This document shows positions 38,571-48,672 of a DNA stretch of 64,000 bases, in pieces; within the stretch, counting starts at the first letter, position 1; every line of letters begins with the position of its first letter. This DNA is from Actinoplanes lobatus. Its GTDB lineage: Bacteria > Actinomycetota > Actinomycetes > Mycobacteriales > Micromonosporaceae. The stretch is taken from the NCBI RefSeq assembly GCF_014205215.1, contig NZ_JACHNC010000001.1, forward strand, positions 5,027,001 through 5,091,000. The letters are read 5' to 3'. The notes below the pieces were generated by a model. The model was given only the letters and a program-made list of their open reading frames with translations, did no database searches and was not told the origin of the DNA. The translations under genes were made by a program, and so were the position numbers.

Positions 38571-39689
38571 GTGACCGCAAGCCTGATCCCCACCCTGCCC
38601 GGCCACTACTACACCGACCCCACGATCTTCACCCTCGAACAAGAGCGGATCTTCGAGCGGATGTGGTTCTGTGCGGCGCGGGCCGCCGACCTGCCGAAAC
38701 CGGGCAGCTTCCGGACGGTCGACGTCGGCCGGGAGAGCGTCGTCATCGTCCGGGGCCGCGACGGCGTGCTGCGCGCCTTCCTCAACGTCTGCCGGCACCG
38801 CGGCGCGAAGCTGTGCACCGAACCGGGCGGTGAGGTGCGACGGGCCATCCAGTGCCCCTACCACGCCTGGACGTACGGGCTGGACGGCAGGCTCATCGCG
38901 GCGCCCAACCTGACGAAGATGCCGGACATCGACCGCGTCGAGTACGGGCTGGTCACCGTCCACCTGCGGGAGTGGATCGGGTACGTGTGGGTGTGCCTGG
39001 CGGACGAGCCGCCGTCGTTCTCCGACGACGTGACGGGCGCGGTCGTCGAGCGGCTCGGCGATCTGGGCGCGATCGACTCGTACGAGATCGAGAGCCTCGA
39101 CGTGGGCCGGCGCATCACCTACGACGTGCGGGCCAACTGGAAGCTGATCGTCGAGAACTTCATGGAGTGCTACCACTGCGCCACCATCCACCCGGAGCTG
39201 ACCGAGGTGCTGCCGGAGTTCGCCGACGGGTACGCGGCCCAGTACTACGTGGGCCACGGGGCCGAGTTCGGCACCGGCATCGAGGGCTTCACCGTGGACG
39301 GGAGCGAGGGCTTCGCCAAGCTGCCCGGCGTGACCGACGACCAGGACCGGCGCTACTACGCGATCACCATCAAGCCGCAGGTCTTCGTCAATCTGGTGCC
39401 CGACCACATCATCCTGCACCGGATGTACCCGGTCGCCGCCGACCGCACGATCGTCGAATGCGACTGGCTCTACTCGAAACAGGTGGTGGAGTCCGGCCGC
39501 GACGTGTCCCGTTCGGTGGAGCTGTTCCACCGGGTGAACGTGCAGGACTTCGAGGCCTGCGAGCGGTGCCAGCCGGCGATGAGCTCCCGCGCGTACGCCC
39601 GGGGTGGGGTCCTGGTCCCGTCCGAGCATCACATCGGCGCCTTCCACGAGTGGGTGACGACCCGGCTCGGAACCGCTGTGATTGACTGA
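38571..39689 (+). CDS. gbcA: Glycine betaine Rieske monooxygenase, oxygenase subunit
   Basis: A 372-residue oxygenase that demethylates glycine betaine to dimethylglycine. Rieske cluster ligands are Cys74-x-His76 (CRHRG) and Cys95-x2-His98 (CPYHAW). The mononuclear iron site is NFMECYHCATIHPEL (His202, His207) with an Asp in the later VQDFEACERCQ block. I choose the GTG at 38571, five bases after AGGAG; a GTG two codons earlier overlaps that site. It lies 9 bases after the dimethylglycine gene. Electrons probably come from the ferredoxin and reductase at 33706-35144. Confidence 0.85.
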   Translation: MTASLIPTLPGHYYTDPTIFTLEQERIFERMWFCAARAADLPKPGSFRTVDVGRESVVIVRGRDGVLRAFLNVCRHRGAKLCTEPGGEVRRAIQCPYHAWTYGLDGRLIAAPNLTKMPDIDRVEYGLVTVHLREWIGYVWVCLADEPPSFSDDVTGAVVERLGDLGAIDSYEIESLDVGRRITYDVRANWKLIVENFMECYHCATIHPELTEVLPEFADGYAAQYYVGHGAEFGTGIEGFTVDGSEGFAKLPGVTDDQDRRYYAITIKPQVFVNLVPDHIILHRMYPVAADRTIVECDWLYSKQVVESGRDVSRSVELFHRVNVQDFEACERCQPAMSSRAYARGGVLVPSEHHIGAFHEWVTTRLGTAVID

Positions 39690-39714
39690 CGCGTATGGTC
39701 CAACGAGTGATGCG

Positions 39715-40872
39715 GTGACCGCCGGGCCGGCTTCGGCCACCCGACCGCACAACCGCAAGCAACTCATCGTCGAGGCCGCCGGCCAGGTGTTCAGCGAACG
39801 CGGCTACCACGCCGCGTCGATGGAGGAGATCGCCGCGGGGGTGGGCATCAGCGCCGCCGCGCTGTACCGGCACTTCCCGAACAAGTACGCGCTGTTCGCC
39901 GAGTGCGCCGAAGTGATGGTCGACCGGCTCGTGGCGGCCGTCTCCTCCGTGGACGGGTCGCTGCGGGACGTGCTCGCCGCCGTCACCCGGGTGACGGTCG
40001 CGCACCGCGCCTCCGGCGGCCTGTACCGGTGGGAGGCCCGCTACCTGGAGGTCGCCGACCGCCGGCGGCTGCGGGCCAAGTTCGAGCAGGTGGTCGGGCG
40101 GGTCACCGAGCTGGTGGCCGGCGAGTTCCCGCTTCCGGAGGCGCCGCTGCGGGCCGTGGCGGCGCTCGGCGCCATCGGGTCGATCACCATGCACCACACC
40201 TCGCTCGCTCAGCGCCGGATCGAGGACCTGCTGCTCGGCTCGGCCCTGCACGTGGCGGCCACCGATCCGTCGGCCGCCGCCGGCAGCGCACGCCTGGTCG
40301 AGCCGCCCGCCTCGCCGGTGCCGCGGACCAGGCGGGCGGAGATCCTGGCGGCGGCCGTTCCGCTGTTCGCCCGGGACGGGTTCGCCAACGTCACGAACGC
40401 GCAGATCGCGCAGGCGGTGGGCCTCGCCCCGTCGGCGATCTACCGGCACTACCCCGGCAAGGTCGACATCCTGGTGGCGGCCTGCCTCCAGGCGGCCGGG
40501 CTGCTCGCGCAGGCGGTGGAGCAGAACCTGGAGCACGCGGCCGGCCCGCGGGAGGCGGTGGTGGCGCTGGCCGCGGCGTACGTGGCCTACAAGTTCGAGC
40601 ACGACGCGCTCAACAGCGTCGCCGAGGCCGAGATCGCCGGCCTGCCGGACGACCTGAAGCGGCCGCTCATCCTCGCCCAGCGGGAGCACATCGCCGTCTG
40701 GGAGCAGCAGTTGCGCGGCGTCCGTCCGGAGCTGGACCCGCGTCAGGCCCGGCTGCTGGTGCACGCCGGGTTCGGCGTGGTGGTGGAGGCCGGGCGCGCG
40801 CTGCGCTGGGAGAACACGCCCGGCCACCGGGACGCCGTCACCGCGCTGGTGATCGGCGCCCTCACGCTCTGA
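39715..40872 (+). CDS. TetR-family regulator with two complete HTH modules
   Basis: A 385-residue protein made of two TetR-like halves. The first helix-turn-helix is SMEEIAAGVGISAAALYRHFPNKYALF (about residues 35-62), the second TNAQIAQAVGLAPSAIYRHYPGKVDIL (about residues 235-262), each followed by a helical ligand-type domain. Single-module TetR proteins are about 200 residues, so this is a duplication or fusion. The GTG at 39715 is preferred; a TTG at 39682 overlaps the Rieske gene. It follows that gene after 25 bases and may belong to the same transcript. Confidence 0.8.
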   Translation: MTAGPASATRPHNRKQLIVEAAGQVFSERGYHAASMEEIAAGVGISAAALYRHFPNKYALFAECAEVMVDRLVAAVSSVDGSLRDVLAAVTRVTVAHRASGGLYRWEARYLEVADRRRLRAKFEQVVGRVTELVAGEFPLPEAPLRAVAALGAIGSITMHHTSLAQRRIEDLLLGSALHVAATDPSAAAGSARLVEPPASPVPRTRRAEILAAAVPLFARDGFANVTNAQIAQAVGLAPSAIYRHYPGKVDILVAACLQAAGLLAQAVEQNLEHAAGPREAVVALAAAYVAYKFEHDALNSVAEAEIAGLPDDLKRPLILAQREHIAVWEQQLRGVRPELDPRQARLLVHAGFGVVVEAGRALRWENTPGHRDAVTALVIGALTL

Positions 40873-40876
40873 CCGC

Positions 40877-42091
40877 TCAGGTGCCGGCCCGGTTGCCGGT
40901 CGGGATGGTGATCGGCGTGTACGTGGCCGACGTCCCGTTGTTGAGGAACAGCATCGCCACGCCGCGGATGAACTGGTCGAACAGCGAGTACGTGGTCGGG
41001 ATGATCCCCGAGGTCCCCTCCCGGAACGCCACGTACGCCGGCCAGCCGACCTCGATGACCGCGCGGGAGGCGAAGTCGCGCGGCAGCCTCAGCCAGTCCC
41101 CGACCTGGTCACCGAGCAGGTAGCGGGCGAACTCCCGCTGGAAGCCCCGGGTGACGCCCAGGTCGACCTGCGAGGTCAGCCCGAGCAGGACGTCGGCCAG
41201 GTCGATGCCCTCCGGTGTGGACGCGAGCAGCGGCGTCAGCGCGTACTGCGACTGGGCCTTGGCCGCCGCCCAGGTCGCCGGGATGAAGTCGTCCCGCACG
41301 CCCAGCAGGTGCAGCGCCACCTGCCACATGTGCAGGTACGCCTCCTCCTCGGCGGCCGACATCCGGATGCCCCACGACTTCAGCTTGCCGTACACGAAGG
41401 TGCCCAGGCTGTGGAAGGTGATCAGGATGTCGCCGTTGCTGATCGGGATGAAGTCCTGGTCGTCGGTGACCGCCCGCCAGTGCGGGGACTGCGGCAGCAG
41501 GTGCCGGACCGCGGCGTGGGTGAGGCGGGTCTTGTTCGAGGTGACGACGAAGTGGCCGGTCGGCTTGAAGGCGTCGACGGCGCTCAGGTCGTACCCGTAG
41601 GTGAAGGTCTTGGCCGCCCGCGACTTCATCACGGCGCCGCCCTCGGACCAGTAGACGTTGCGCGCCTCCCGCGGGATGACCGTGCTCATGATGCCGCTGC
41701 CCAGGCCGTACAGCAGGAAGAGATACATGCTCATGCGCTTGTTGAACTGGGCGGCCCGGTCGAGTTTGGTCTGATCGGCCCACGACGGCAGCTTGTTGTG
41801 CGCCTGGATCCAGGTGGTGAGCGCGGCCGGGATGCCGCTCGGCAGCGCGTCGCCGTTGTTGACCCACTTCTCGAACGCCGTGTTGACGCCCGGAATCTGA
41901 CCGCTCTCCAGGAGGTCGACGAGCAGCGGGTCGGTGGCGTCGTCCCAGACACCCCACGGGTCGGTGACGGTGTCCGTCGCCGCGATCGAGCCGGACGACG
42001 ACCAGGCCCAGGCCTTCGAGGGGTCGGCCACGCCCACCAGACCGAGGGCGGCACCGATGGTGAGGACACGTCTTCTACTGAGATTCTGCAT
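40877..42091 (-). CDS. lcp: Latex clearing protein-type rubber oxygenase (TAT-exported, haem)
   Basis: A 404-residue protein of the Lcp/DUF2236 family, extracellular b-type haem dioxygenases that cleave poly(cis-1,4-isoprene). A twin-arginine signal is present (LSRRRVLTIGAALGLVG). Residues Arg158, Lys161, Thr162 and His192 lie in KSRAAKTF and RLTHAAVRH at a constant offset of six from the Lcp residues I recall as Arg164, Lys167, Thr168 and the haem ligand His198. GGAGGGG precedes the ATG. Rubber cleavage is a family-based prediction. Confidence 0.85.
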   Translation of the reverse strand: MQNLSRRRVLTIGAALGLVGVADPSKAWAWSSSGSIAATDTVTDPWGVWDDATDPLLVDLLESGQIPGVNTAFEKWVNNGDALPSGIPAALTTWIQAHNKLPSWADQTKLDRAAQFNKRMSMYLFLLYGLGSGIMSTVIPREARNVYWSEGGAVMKSRAAKTFTYGYDLSAVDAFKPTGHFVVTSNKTRLTHAAVRHLLPQSPHWRAVTDDQDFIPISNGDILITFHSLGTFVYGKLKSWGIRMSAAEEEAYLHMWQVALHLLGVRDDFIPATWAAAKAQSQYALTPLLASTPEGIDLADVLLGLTSQVDLGVTRGFQREFARYLLGDQVGDWLRLPRDFASRAVIEVGWPAYVAFREGTSGIIPTTYSLFDQFIRGVAMLFLNNGTSATYTPITIPTGNRAGT

Positions 42092-42211
42092 TAGCTTACC
42101 CCTCCGTACACGGTGTTACGCGGGCGTTTCAACATTCATCGATGTGTGATTTTCGATTAACATAGCGGCACCTGACCCCACTCGGCAAGATGGCAACCCT
42201 AGTGATCAACG

Positions 42212-42239
42212 TCGATAGACCAATACGGTCTTCGATAGA
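42212..42239. promoter_or_regulatory. Direct and inverted repeats upstream of tctC
   Basis: TCGATAGA occurs at 42212-42219 and 42232-42239, two turns of the helix apart, and AGACC-AATAC-GGTCT (42217-42231) is a perfect inverted repeat between and overlapping them. The site lies 33 bases before the tctC ATG and about 120 bases from the divergent lcp gene. It looks like a regulator-binding site; no regulator gene is adjacent. Confidence 0.45.
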
Positions 42240-42271
42240 TCCCGGAGGGGTTCCGAAAAGGAGGTCAGAAC

Positions 42272-43273
42272 ATGGGTACGCGCAGGCCGCGGATGCTCGC
42301 CGCGCTCGCCGCCGTGTCGCTCGCCGCCGCCTGTTCCGAGGGCGGCGGGGACGAGGGCGGCGCCACCGGCTATCCCGAGCAGAACATCACCATCGTCGTG
42401 CCGTTCAGCGCCGGCGGCCCCACCGACACCGTCACCCGGATGATCGCCGGCCCGATGGCCGAGGCGCTCGGCGGCAAGATCGTCGTCCAGAACGTCGAGG
42501 GCGCCGGCGGCACGGTCGCGGCCGGGCAGGTCGCCCAGGCCGAACCCGACGGCTACACCGTCCTCATGCACCACATCGGCATGTCCACGGCGCCCGCCCT
42601 CTACAAGGACCTCGGATACCAGCCGCTCGAGGACTTCGCGACCGTCGGGCTGGTCACCGAGGTGCCGATGACCGTCGTCGCCCGGCCCGGCTTCCCGCCC
42701 GCCACCCTCGCCGACCTCACCGCCTACGTGAAGGCCAACCAGGACAAGGTCACCCTCGCCAACGCCGGGCGCGGCGCCGCCTCCCACCTGTGCGGGCTGC
42801 TCTTCCAGTCGGCGGCCGGGGTCAAACTCCAGGAGGTGCCGTACCAGGGAACCGGGCCGGCGCTCACCGACCTGGTCGGCGGCCAGGTCGACGTCATGTG
42901 CGACCAGACCACCAACACCAGCGGCCAGATCACGGCAGGCAAGATCAAGGCGTACGCGGTGACCACCCCGGAACGGGTCAAGAGCCTGCCCGACGTGCCC
43001 ACCACCACCGAGGCCGGGATGCCGCAACTCCAGGTGAGCGTGTGGCACGGGCTGTACGTGCCGGACGGGACGCCGCCGGAGATCGTCCAGAAACTGTCCG
43101 CGGCGCTCCAGAAGGCACTGGCCGACCAGACGGTCATCGACGAGATGGCGAAACTCGGCACCGCACCGGTCACCGCCGCGGACGCCACCCCGGAGACACA
43201 CCGCGCCCGCCTCGAGGAACAGATCGAGACCTGGGGCAAGGTCATCGCCGACGCCGGCGTACAGGCCTCGTAG
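42272..43273 (+). CDS. tctC: Tripartite tricarboxylate transporter binding lipoprotein
   Basis: A 333-residue extracellular binding lipoprotein (signal peptide ending AAAC) for a TctCBA-type secondary transporter. Family blocks are ITIVVPFSAGGPTDTVTRM, VQNVEGAGGTVAAGQVA, ADPDGYT-like EPDGYTVLMHH and VPYQGTGPALTDLVGGQVDVM. The ATG is preceded by AAGGAGG at seven bases. The ligand may be citrate, another carboxylate or an aromatic acid. It is the first gene of a tctCBA operon divergent from lcp. Confidence 0.9.
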   Translation: MGTRRPRMLAALAAVSLAAACSEGGGDEGGATGYPEQNITIVVPFSAGGPTDTVTRMIAGPMAEALGGKIVVQNVEGAGGTVAAGQVAQAEPDGYTVLMHHIGMSTAPALYKDLGYQPLEDFATVGLVTEVPMTVVARPGFPPATLADLTAYVKANQDKVTLANAGRGAASHLCGLLFQSAAGVKLQEVPYQGTGPALTDLVGGQVDVMCDQTTNTSGQITAGKIKAYAVTTPERVKSLPDVPTTTEAGMPQLQVSVWHGLYVPDGTPPEIVQKLSAALQKALADQTVIDEMAKLGTAPVTAADATPETHRARLEEQIETWGKVIADAGVQAS

Positions 43274-43723
43274 ATGCAGCGCCGACGGTCACTCCCGGAC
43301 GTGCTCGCCGGGGGAGTCTTCGCCGTGATCGGCGGCGCGTTCGTGGTGGGGTCGCTCGGCTATGACCGGGGGACCCCGCTACGGATGGGCCCCGGCTACT
43401 TCCCGCTGCTGGTCGGCGCGATCGTGACCGTCCTGGGCCTGGCGATCGTGGTGAAAGGACTCGTCGCCGGATCCGATCTTCCCTTCGAAGCCGTCCCGTG
43501 GCGGGCCGTCGTGCTCGTCATCGCGGCGGTCGTGTTCTTCGGCGTCTTCGTCCGGGTGCTCGGCTTCGTCCCCACGTCCTTCGGCACCGCGCTGCTCACC
43601 GCGTTCGCCGGCCGGCGGGTCCGGCCGCTCACCGCCCTGGCCGTGGCGGCCGGCCTCACCCTGGCCGCCACCGTCATCTTCATCGTCGGGCTCCAGCTGC
43701 GGCTCCCGCTGTGGGGCTGGTGA
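43274..43723 (+). CDS. tctB: Tripartite tricarboxylate transporter small membrane subunit
   Basis: A 149-residue protein with four predicted membrane helices, the size and topology of TctB. The family block PLRMGPGYFPLLVGAIVTVLG is clear. The ATG directly follows the tctC stop, and its own stop overlaps the tctA ATG (TGATG), so the three subunits are made together. Confidence 0.9.
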   Translation: MQRRRSLPDVLAGGVFAVIGGAFVVGSLGYDRGTPLRMGPGYFPLLVGAIVTVLGLAIVVKGLVAGSDLPFEAVPWRAVVLVIAAVVFFGVFVRVLGFVPTSFGTALLTAFAGRRVRPLTALAVAAGLTLAATVIFIVGLQLRLPLWGW

Positions 43724-45228
43724 TGGACCTCTTCGACAACCTCGTCCTCGGCTTCTCCACCGCTCTGCTCATCCAGAACGTCCTCTGGTGCTTCGTCGGC
43801 GTGCTGCTCGGCACCGCCGTCGGCGTGCTGCCCGGCATCGGGCCGACCGCCACGGTCGCCATGCTGCTGCCGATCACCTTCGAGTTCGAGCCGGTCACCG
43901 CGCTGATCATGCTGGCCGGCATCTACTACGGCGCCCAGTACGGCGGCTCCACCACCGCCATCCTGATCAACCTGCCCGGTGAGTCGTCGGCCGCGGTCAC
44001 CGCCCTCGACGGCCACGAGATGGCCCGCCAGGGCCGCGCCGGACCGGCCCTCGCGGCCGCCGCGATCGGCTCCTTCGTGGCCGGCACGGTCGCCACCGTC
44101 ATCCTGGCCGTCGCCGCCCCGCCGCTGGCCGCCGTCGCCCTCGAATTCGGCCCGGCCGACTACTTCGCGCTCGTCCTCTTCGGCCTCATCGTGTCGATCA
44201 CCCTGGCCCGCGGCTCGCCACTGAAAGCCCTCGCGATGATCGCGCTCGGCATCCTGCTCGGCACGGTCGGCCAGGACATCTACACCGGTACGCCGAGATT
44301 CGTCCTCGGTCAGCGCGAACTCTACGGCGGCATCGACTTCGTGTCCGTCGCCGTCGGCATGTTCGGCATCGCCGAGATCCTGCGCAACCTGGAGAACGAA
44401 CGCGACCGCCCCGCACTCCTCGGCCAGGTCACCCATCTGTGGCCCACCCGGGAGGACCGCCGCCGCATCGTCGGCCCGATCCTGCGCGGCACCGCCCTCG
44501 GCGCCGCCCTCGGGGTGCTGCCCGGCGGCGGCCACGTGCTGTCGTCGTTCACGTCGTACGCCGTCGAGAAGCGCGTCTCGAAACGGCGGGCCGAATTCGG
44601 TCACGGCGCCATCGAGGGCGTGGCCGGCCCCGAGTCGGCCAACAACGCCGCCGCACAGACCTCGTTCATCCCCCTGCTCACCCTGGGACTGCCCGCCCAC
44701 CCGGTGATGGCGCTGATGGTCGGCGCGTTCATCGTGCACGGCATCACCCCCGGCCCCAACGTGATCAACGACGAGCCGGAGCTGGTCTGGGGCCTGATCG
44801 CGTCCATGTGGATCGGCAACGTGCTGCTCGTCCTGCTGAACCTGCCGCTGATCGGCATGTGGGTGCGGCTGCTGCGCATCCCGTACCAGGTGCTCTTCCC
44901 GATGATCGTGCTGTTCGCCGTGATCGGCACCTACTCGCTGGGCTTCAACTCCTACGACGTCTACGCGATCGCCTTCTTCGGCCTGCTCGGCTACGTCCTG
45001 ATCAAATGCGGCTGCGAACCGGCCCCACTGCTGCTCGGCTTCGTCCTCGGCCCGCTGCTGGAGGAGAACCTGCGCCGTGCCCTGATCATCTCCCGCGGCG
45101 ACCCCACCGTCTTCCTGTCCCGCCCGATCTCGGCCGGTCTCCTGCTCCTGACCGTCGCGGCCCTGATCGTGGTCGCCCTGCCCGCCATCCGCCGCAGCCG
45201 CGAAACCGTGTTCACCGAGGAGGACTGA
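43723..45228 (+). CDS. tctA: Tripartite tricarboxylate transporter large membrane subunit
   Basis: A 501-residue protein with about eleven or twelve membrane helices. The TctA signature regions are present: VGVLPGIGPTATVAMLLP, GIYYGAQYGGSTTAILINLPGE and its second-half counterpart EGVAGPESANNAAAQTSFIPLLTLGLP. It forms the translocation pathway driven by an ion gradient. A perfect short hairpin follows the gene. Confidence 0.92.
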   Translation: MDLFDNLVLGFSTALLIQNVLWCFVGVLLGTAVGVLPGIGPTATVAMLLPITFEFEPVTALIMLAGIYYGAQYGGSTTAILINLPGESSAAVTALDGHEMARQGRAGPALAAAAIGSFVAGTVATVILAVAAPPLAAVALEFGPADYFALVLFGLIVSITLARGSPLKALAMIALGILLGTVGQDIYTGTPRFVLGQRELYGGIDFVSVAVGMFGIAEILRNLENERDRPALLGQVTHLWPTREDRRRIVGPILRGTALGAALGVLPGGGHVLSSFTSYAVEKRVSKRRAEFGHGAIEGVAGPESANNAAAQTSFIPLLTLGLPAHPVMALMVGAFIVHGITPGPNVINDEPELVWGLIASMWIGNVLLVLLNLPLIGMWVRLLRIPYQVLFPMIVLFAVIGTYSLGFNSYDVYAIAFFGLLGYVLIKCGCEPAPLLLGFVLGPLLEENLRRALIISRGDPTVFLSRPISAGLLLLTVAALIVVALPAIRRSRETVFTEED

Positions 45229-45235
45229 CCGCCTC

Positions 45236-45250
45236 ACCGTGAAGCACGGT
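45236..45250 (+). terminator. Short hairpin after tctA
   Basis: ACCGTG-AAG-CACGGT forms a perfect six-base stem eight bases past the tctA stop codon. There is no T run, so this is a weak terminator or a processing hairpin at the end of the tct operon. Confidence 0.45.
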
Positions 45251-45331
45251 TGATGATCCACCCGCCGGGAGGTGCGGAGAAGACTTTCGATACAGTCGCC
45301 TCCCAGGTGAGGGAAAGGCTGATCGAGGAAC

Positions 45332-46411
45332 ATGGCTGAGGACGGGACGGGCTCCGAGCCTTCGGAAGAGGCCGGCGCGGCCACCCCGGAGCCGATGCGG
45401 GCCGACACCGAGCCGGACGGCCCCTCGGCCAGTGACACCGACAAGACCGAGCACGCGCCCCTCGCCCAGTGGGCGAGCCGGGCCGGCGGGCGCGCCCAGC
45501 CGGCGGCCGGATCGGCGGAGCTCCAGGCGCCGACCGACCCGTGGCCGGAACCGATCCAGGGCCTGGGAGCACCGGCTGACCAGGCGGCGGTCGATCACCT
45601 GGAGACACTCAGTTACATTCCGCCGCCGGCCCTGCCCGCGACCCTGGCCGCCGCCCCGGAGAGGCTCTCCGCCCGCGGTCTGATCGCCATCCTGGCGGTC
45701 ACCGCGTTCGTCCTCCTGGTCGCCGCGGCCGGACTCGTCGGGGCGGTGCTGGCGGAGACCGGGAAGCGCCGGGACACGCCCGCCGCCTCCCGGTCGTCCG
45801 CGTCCGGCGCCGCGACCCGGGTGTCCTCCCCGGCCGACGGCACCGGGCCCACCCCGTCGACCGCCGTCACGGACGCCCTGGAGGAGCCGATCCCGGCCGG
45901 GCCGTTGGCGCAGGGCGTCCCGCCGGCGAGCGTCTTCGACATGGACGAGATCTGCAGGGGCGAGACCTACTGGCCGATGCTCCCGAAGCGGACCGGCAAG
46001 GCGCCGCACCCGACGCTCGTCTACGGCGACACGGGCGACCAGGGCCGGCTGCCGTACACGATGTTCAACACCTGGTTCCTGAAGTCGAAGGACAAGGAAA
46101 CCGCCTGGTCCTACGACAAGCCCCCGACGACGATCCAGCTGGTCGCCTGCGTGGACCGGGTGGCGACCGGCGCCAAGGTCCGCACCTGCACCGACCCCGA
46201 GCGCTACGAGGGGACCGGGGTGCTGCATCGCGCCACCTACCGCGTGCACCTCCACGAGACGGCCACCGGCAAGAAGCTGTTCGACAAGAAGATGGAGGCG
46301 AAGGACACCTCCTGCCCCCAGGTGGCCCGCCTCGAGCCGGACAAGAAGCTCTACATGGAGCTCGGCGAGCCCGCCCTGGTCGCGGCCCTGGGCAAATTCG
46401 TCGAGAATTAG
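45332..46411 (+). CDS. Single-pass membrane protein of unknown function
   Basis: A 359-residue protein. The first 115 residues are acidic and probably disordered; one membrane helix lies at 117-140 ([24 protein letters not shown]); the exterior domain of about 170 residues has a beta-rich look and Cys residues that could form disulfides ([40 protein letters not shown]). I do not recognise the domain. The stop overlaps, tail to tail, the stop of the MFS gene on the other strand. Confidence 0.65.
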   Translation: MAEDGTGSEPSEEAGAATPEPMRADTEPDGPSASDTDKTEHAPLAQWASRAGGRAQPAAGSAELQAPTDPWPEPIQGLGAPADQAAVDHLETLSYIPPPALPATLAAAPERLSARGLIAILAVTAFVLLVAAAGLVGAVLAETGKRRDTPAASRSSASGAATRVSSPADGTGPTPSTAVTDALEEPIPAGPLAQGVPPASVFDMDEICRGETYWPMLPKRTGKAPHPTLVYGDTGDQGRLPYTMFNTWFLKSKDKETAWSYDKPPTTIQLVACVDRVATGAKVRTCTDPERYEGTGVLHRATYRVHLHETATGKKLFDKKMEAKDTSCPQVARLEPDKKLYMELGEPALVAALGKFVEN

Positions 46412-47946
46412 CGCCGGTCAGATCCGGCCGCCCCGGCGGGACTGCCCGCGAGCAGCAGCCCGAGCAGCGCCCCGGCCACGCAGAGAACGGCCGTGGCCAG
46501 GAAGATCTCGCGGTACTCGGTCTGCAGGGCGGCCTTGACCGCCGCCTCGTAGACGGCGAGCCGGGCCTGGTACTCGGCCGGGTCGACGCCGAACGGCAGC
46601 GGGGTGTCGAGTGTCGCGGTCAACGTCTGGAAGCGGTGCAGCCCCCACGCGGTCAGCGTGGCGACACCGAGCAGCATGCCGACCATCCGGGCCACGACCG
46701 CGGCCGCGGAGGCCACACCGTGCCGGTCCGGCGGAGTGACACGCAGCACGGCCGCGGCGAGCGGCGCGATCACCAGGCCGAGACCGAACCCCGCGACGAC
46801 GAGGTCGGTGTCCAGGCGGGGCAGGACGCCGGCGTAGCGCACGGCGAGCACATCGGTCGGCCAGTGCGCGATCAGCGCGTACCCGAAAGCCGCCGTGAGC
46901 AGCCCGGTCAGGGTGACCAGCCGCTCGCCCAGGCGGGCGAGCAGCACGCCGCCGAGCAGGGCCCCGACGGGCAGGGCGACCAGGAACCGGGTGAGCAGCA
47001 GCGTGCCGCCGAACGCGTCCCTGCCGAGCAGCGTCTGCGCGATCAACTGGACGTCGACGAGGGTCACCATCAGGGCGGCGCCGGTGCAGAAACTCGCGCC
47101 GAGCGCGGCGAGAAAAGGCGCCATGCGCACGCCCGCGGGATCGAACAGCTTCGTTCGGGTCCGGCTCTCCCACCAGACGAAGATCAGGAGTACGGCCACC
47201 GCCGCGCCGATCGCGACGGGACCCCAGTCCGGCAGCACCGAGTTCCGCGGATCCGGGTTGTAGAGCCCGGCGACGAGCAGGGCCAGCCCGGCGGCGAGCA
47301 GGATGCCGCCGACCACGTCGACGGCGGGGCGTTCCCGGCCGGCGGCGCTCTCGCGGGGCAGCGCGATCAGCACCGCGACGATGGCCATGATCGCCAGCGG
47401 GATGTTGATCCAGAAGATGCCCCGCCAGCCGATCAGCGCCGCGACCGCGCCACCGTAGATCGGGCCGAGCACACTGCCCAGCTCCTGCGCGGCGCCGACC
47501 GTGCCGAGAGCGACCGCGCGACGCCGCTGCTCCGTCCACAGGTCACCGGCGAGGGCCATCGTCACCGGCAGCAGCGCGCCACCGGCCAGCCCCTGTAGCA
47601 CCCGGCCGGTCACCAGCCAGTACAGCGACTCGCCGGACCCGGCGGTGACCGCCGAGCCCACCGCGAATCCGGCCAGGCACGCGACGATGACCGCGCGGCG
47701 GCCGAACCGGTCGGAGAACGAGCCGAGCAGCGGCATCCCGGCCACGTACCCGAGCAGGTAGCCGGTGACGATCGGGGTGGCGCGTTCCAGCCGGTTGAGC
47801 GGGATGTGCAGGTCGCCGAGGATGTCGGTGAGGACGGTGACCACGACGTACGCGTCGAGGGCCCCCAACAGCACGGCGGCGCCACCGACGCCGATCGCCA
47901 GCCGCCGCCGCGCCACCGGCACGGTGGCCGTGGCGTCAGGGTGCAC
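46408..47946 (-). CDS. MFS exporter, P55-like partner of an LprG-type lipoprotein
   Basis: A 512-residue major facilitator with about 14 helices of the DHA2 drug-exporter type ([47 protein letters not shown]). The GTG start lies within the last 11 bases of the lprG-like gene. In mycobacteria the same pair (lprG with Rv1410c/P55) moves triacylglycerides or lipoglycans to the cell surface, so lipid export is more likely than drug export here. Start codon is not strongly supported by a ribosome site; coupling to the lipoprotein gene is. Confidence 0.85.
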   Translation of the reverse strand: MHPDATATVPVARRRLAIGVGGAAVLLGALDAYVVVTVLTDILGDLHIPLNRLERATPIVTGYLLGYVAGMPLLGSFSDRFGRRAVIVACLAGFAVGSAVTAGSGESLYWLVTGRVLQGLAGGALLPVTMALAGDLWTEQRRRAVALGTVGAAQELGSVLGPIYGGAVAALIGWRGIFWINIPLAIMAIVAVLIALPRESAAGRERPAVDVVGGILLAAGLALLVAGLYNPDPRNSVLPDWGPVAIGAAVAVLLIFVWWESRTRTKLFDPAGVRMAPFLAALGASFCTGAALMVTLVDVQLIAQTLLGRDAFGGTLLLTRFLVALPVGALLGGVLLARLGERLVTLTGLLTAAFGYALIAHWPTDVLAVRYAGVLPRLDTDLVVAGFGLGLVIAPLAAAVLRVTPPDRHGVASAAAVVARMVGMLLGVATLTAWGLHRFQTLTATLDTPLPFGVDPAEYQARLAVYEAAVKAALQTEYREIFLATAVLCVAGALLGLLLAGSPAGAAGSDRR

Positions 47947-48607
47947 TGATCACCGCCGGCACGTCGTACTCCTCGAACGTCACCGTGACCGACCCGCCCG
48001 GCAGCGTGAAGGCTGCCTTGAGCAGGCGCTTGTCGGCGTCGGCGATCCACAGTTTCGTCGGGATGGTGCCGGTGAGGCCGGGGATGAGCCCGGCCAGCCC
48101 GGTGCCGGTCGTGTTGGCCGCGACCCGCCAGGCGTCCTTGCCGCCGACCGCCTCGGCGGCCTCGGTCTCGGGGCTGGTCACGGATTCGAGCATCGTGACG
48201 ACGCCGCGCTCGGGGTCGAGGATGGCCGACGGGTCGTAGACGGTGGCCGCCAGGGTGAGCGGCAGCGTCTGGTAGCCGCCGGTCGGCCCCTTCAGGTAGA
48301 GCTTGTCGCCGACGATCACGAACTCCAGCTCGACGGTCGAGCCGGACTGCTCGATCTGCGCCGTGCCCTTCGCGTTGCCCTCCCTGGTCAGGGTGCCCTC
48401 GGCCCGTCGCAGGCTGAGCCCGGCGATCTCACCGTCGGCGACGATCAGGAAGCGCGTGGTCTTGACCTCGCGCATCGCCGCCGCGCACTCGTCCACCAGT
48501 GTGGCGCCGTTCGGCAGGCTGTCCACGTCCTCCTTCTTGTCGCGAGTGCACGCGACCAGCGAGGACATGACGACGACCAGGGCAAGCAGGGCACGGAGTC
48601 GGACCAT
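47936..48607 (-). CDS. lprG: LppX/LprA/LprF/LprG-family lipid-binding lipoprotein
   Basis: A 223-residue lipoprotein (signal peptide ending LVAC near residue 20) of the LppX_LprAFG family, which binds acylated lipids in a large hydrophobic pocket. Family features include the helix [33 protein letters not shown] followed by the [19 protein letters not shown] strand block. The ATG at 48607 starts the signal peptide directly. It overlaps the MFS gene by 11 bases, the gene order seen in mycobacteria. The exact lipid cargo is unknown. Confidence 0.85.
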   Translation of the reverse strand: MVRLRALLALVVVMSSLVACTRDKKEDVDSLPNGATLVDECAAAMREVKTTRFLIVADGEIAGLSLRRAEGTLTREGNAKGTAQIEQSGSTVELEFVIVGDKLYLKGPTGGYQTLPLTLAATVYDPSAILDPERGVVTMLESVTSPETEAAEAVGGKDAWRVAANTTGTGLAGLIPGLTGTIPTKLWIADADKRLLKAAFTLPGGSVTVTFEEYDVPAVISAP

Positions 48608-48672
48608 AGAGCGAATGCTAGACCGCTCGGCGATCCCTGTCGCTCGTCCGCACACACCGTGGCGGCCGTTGA

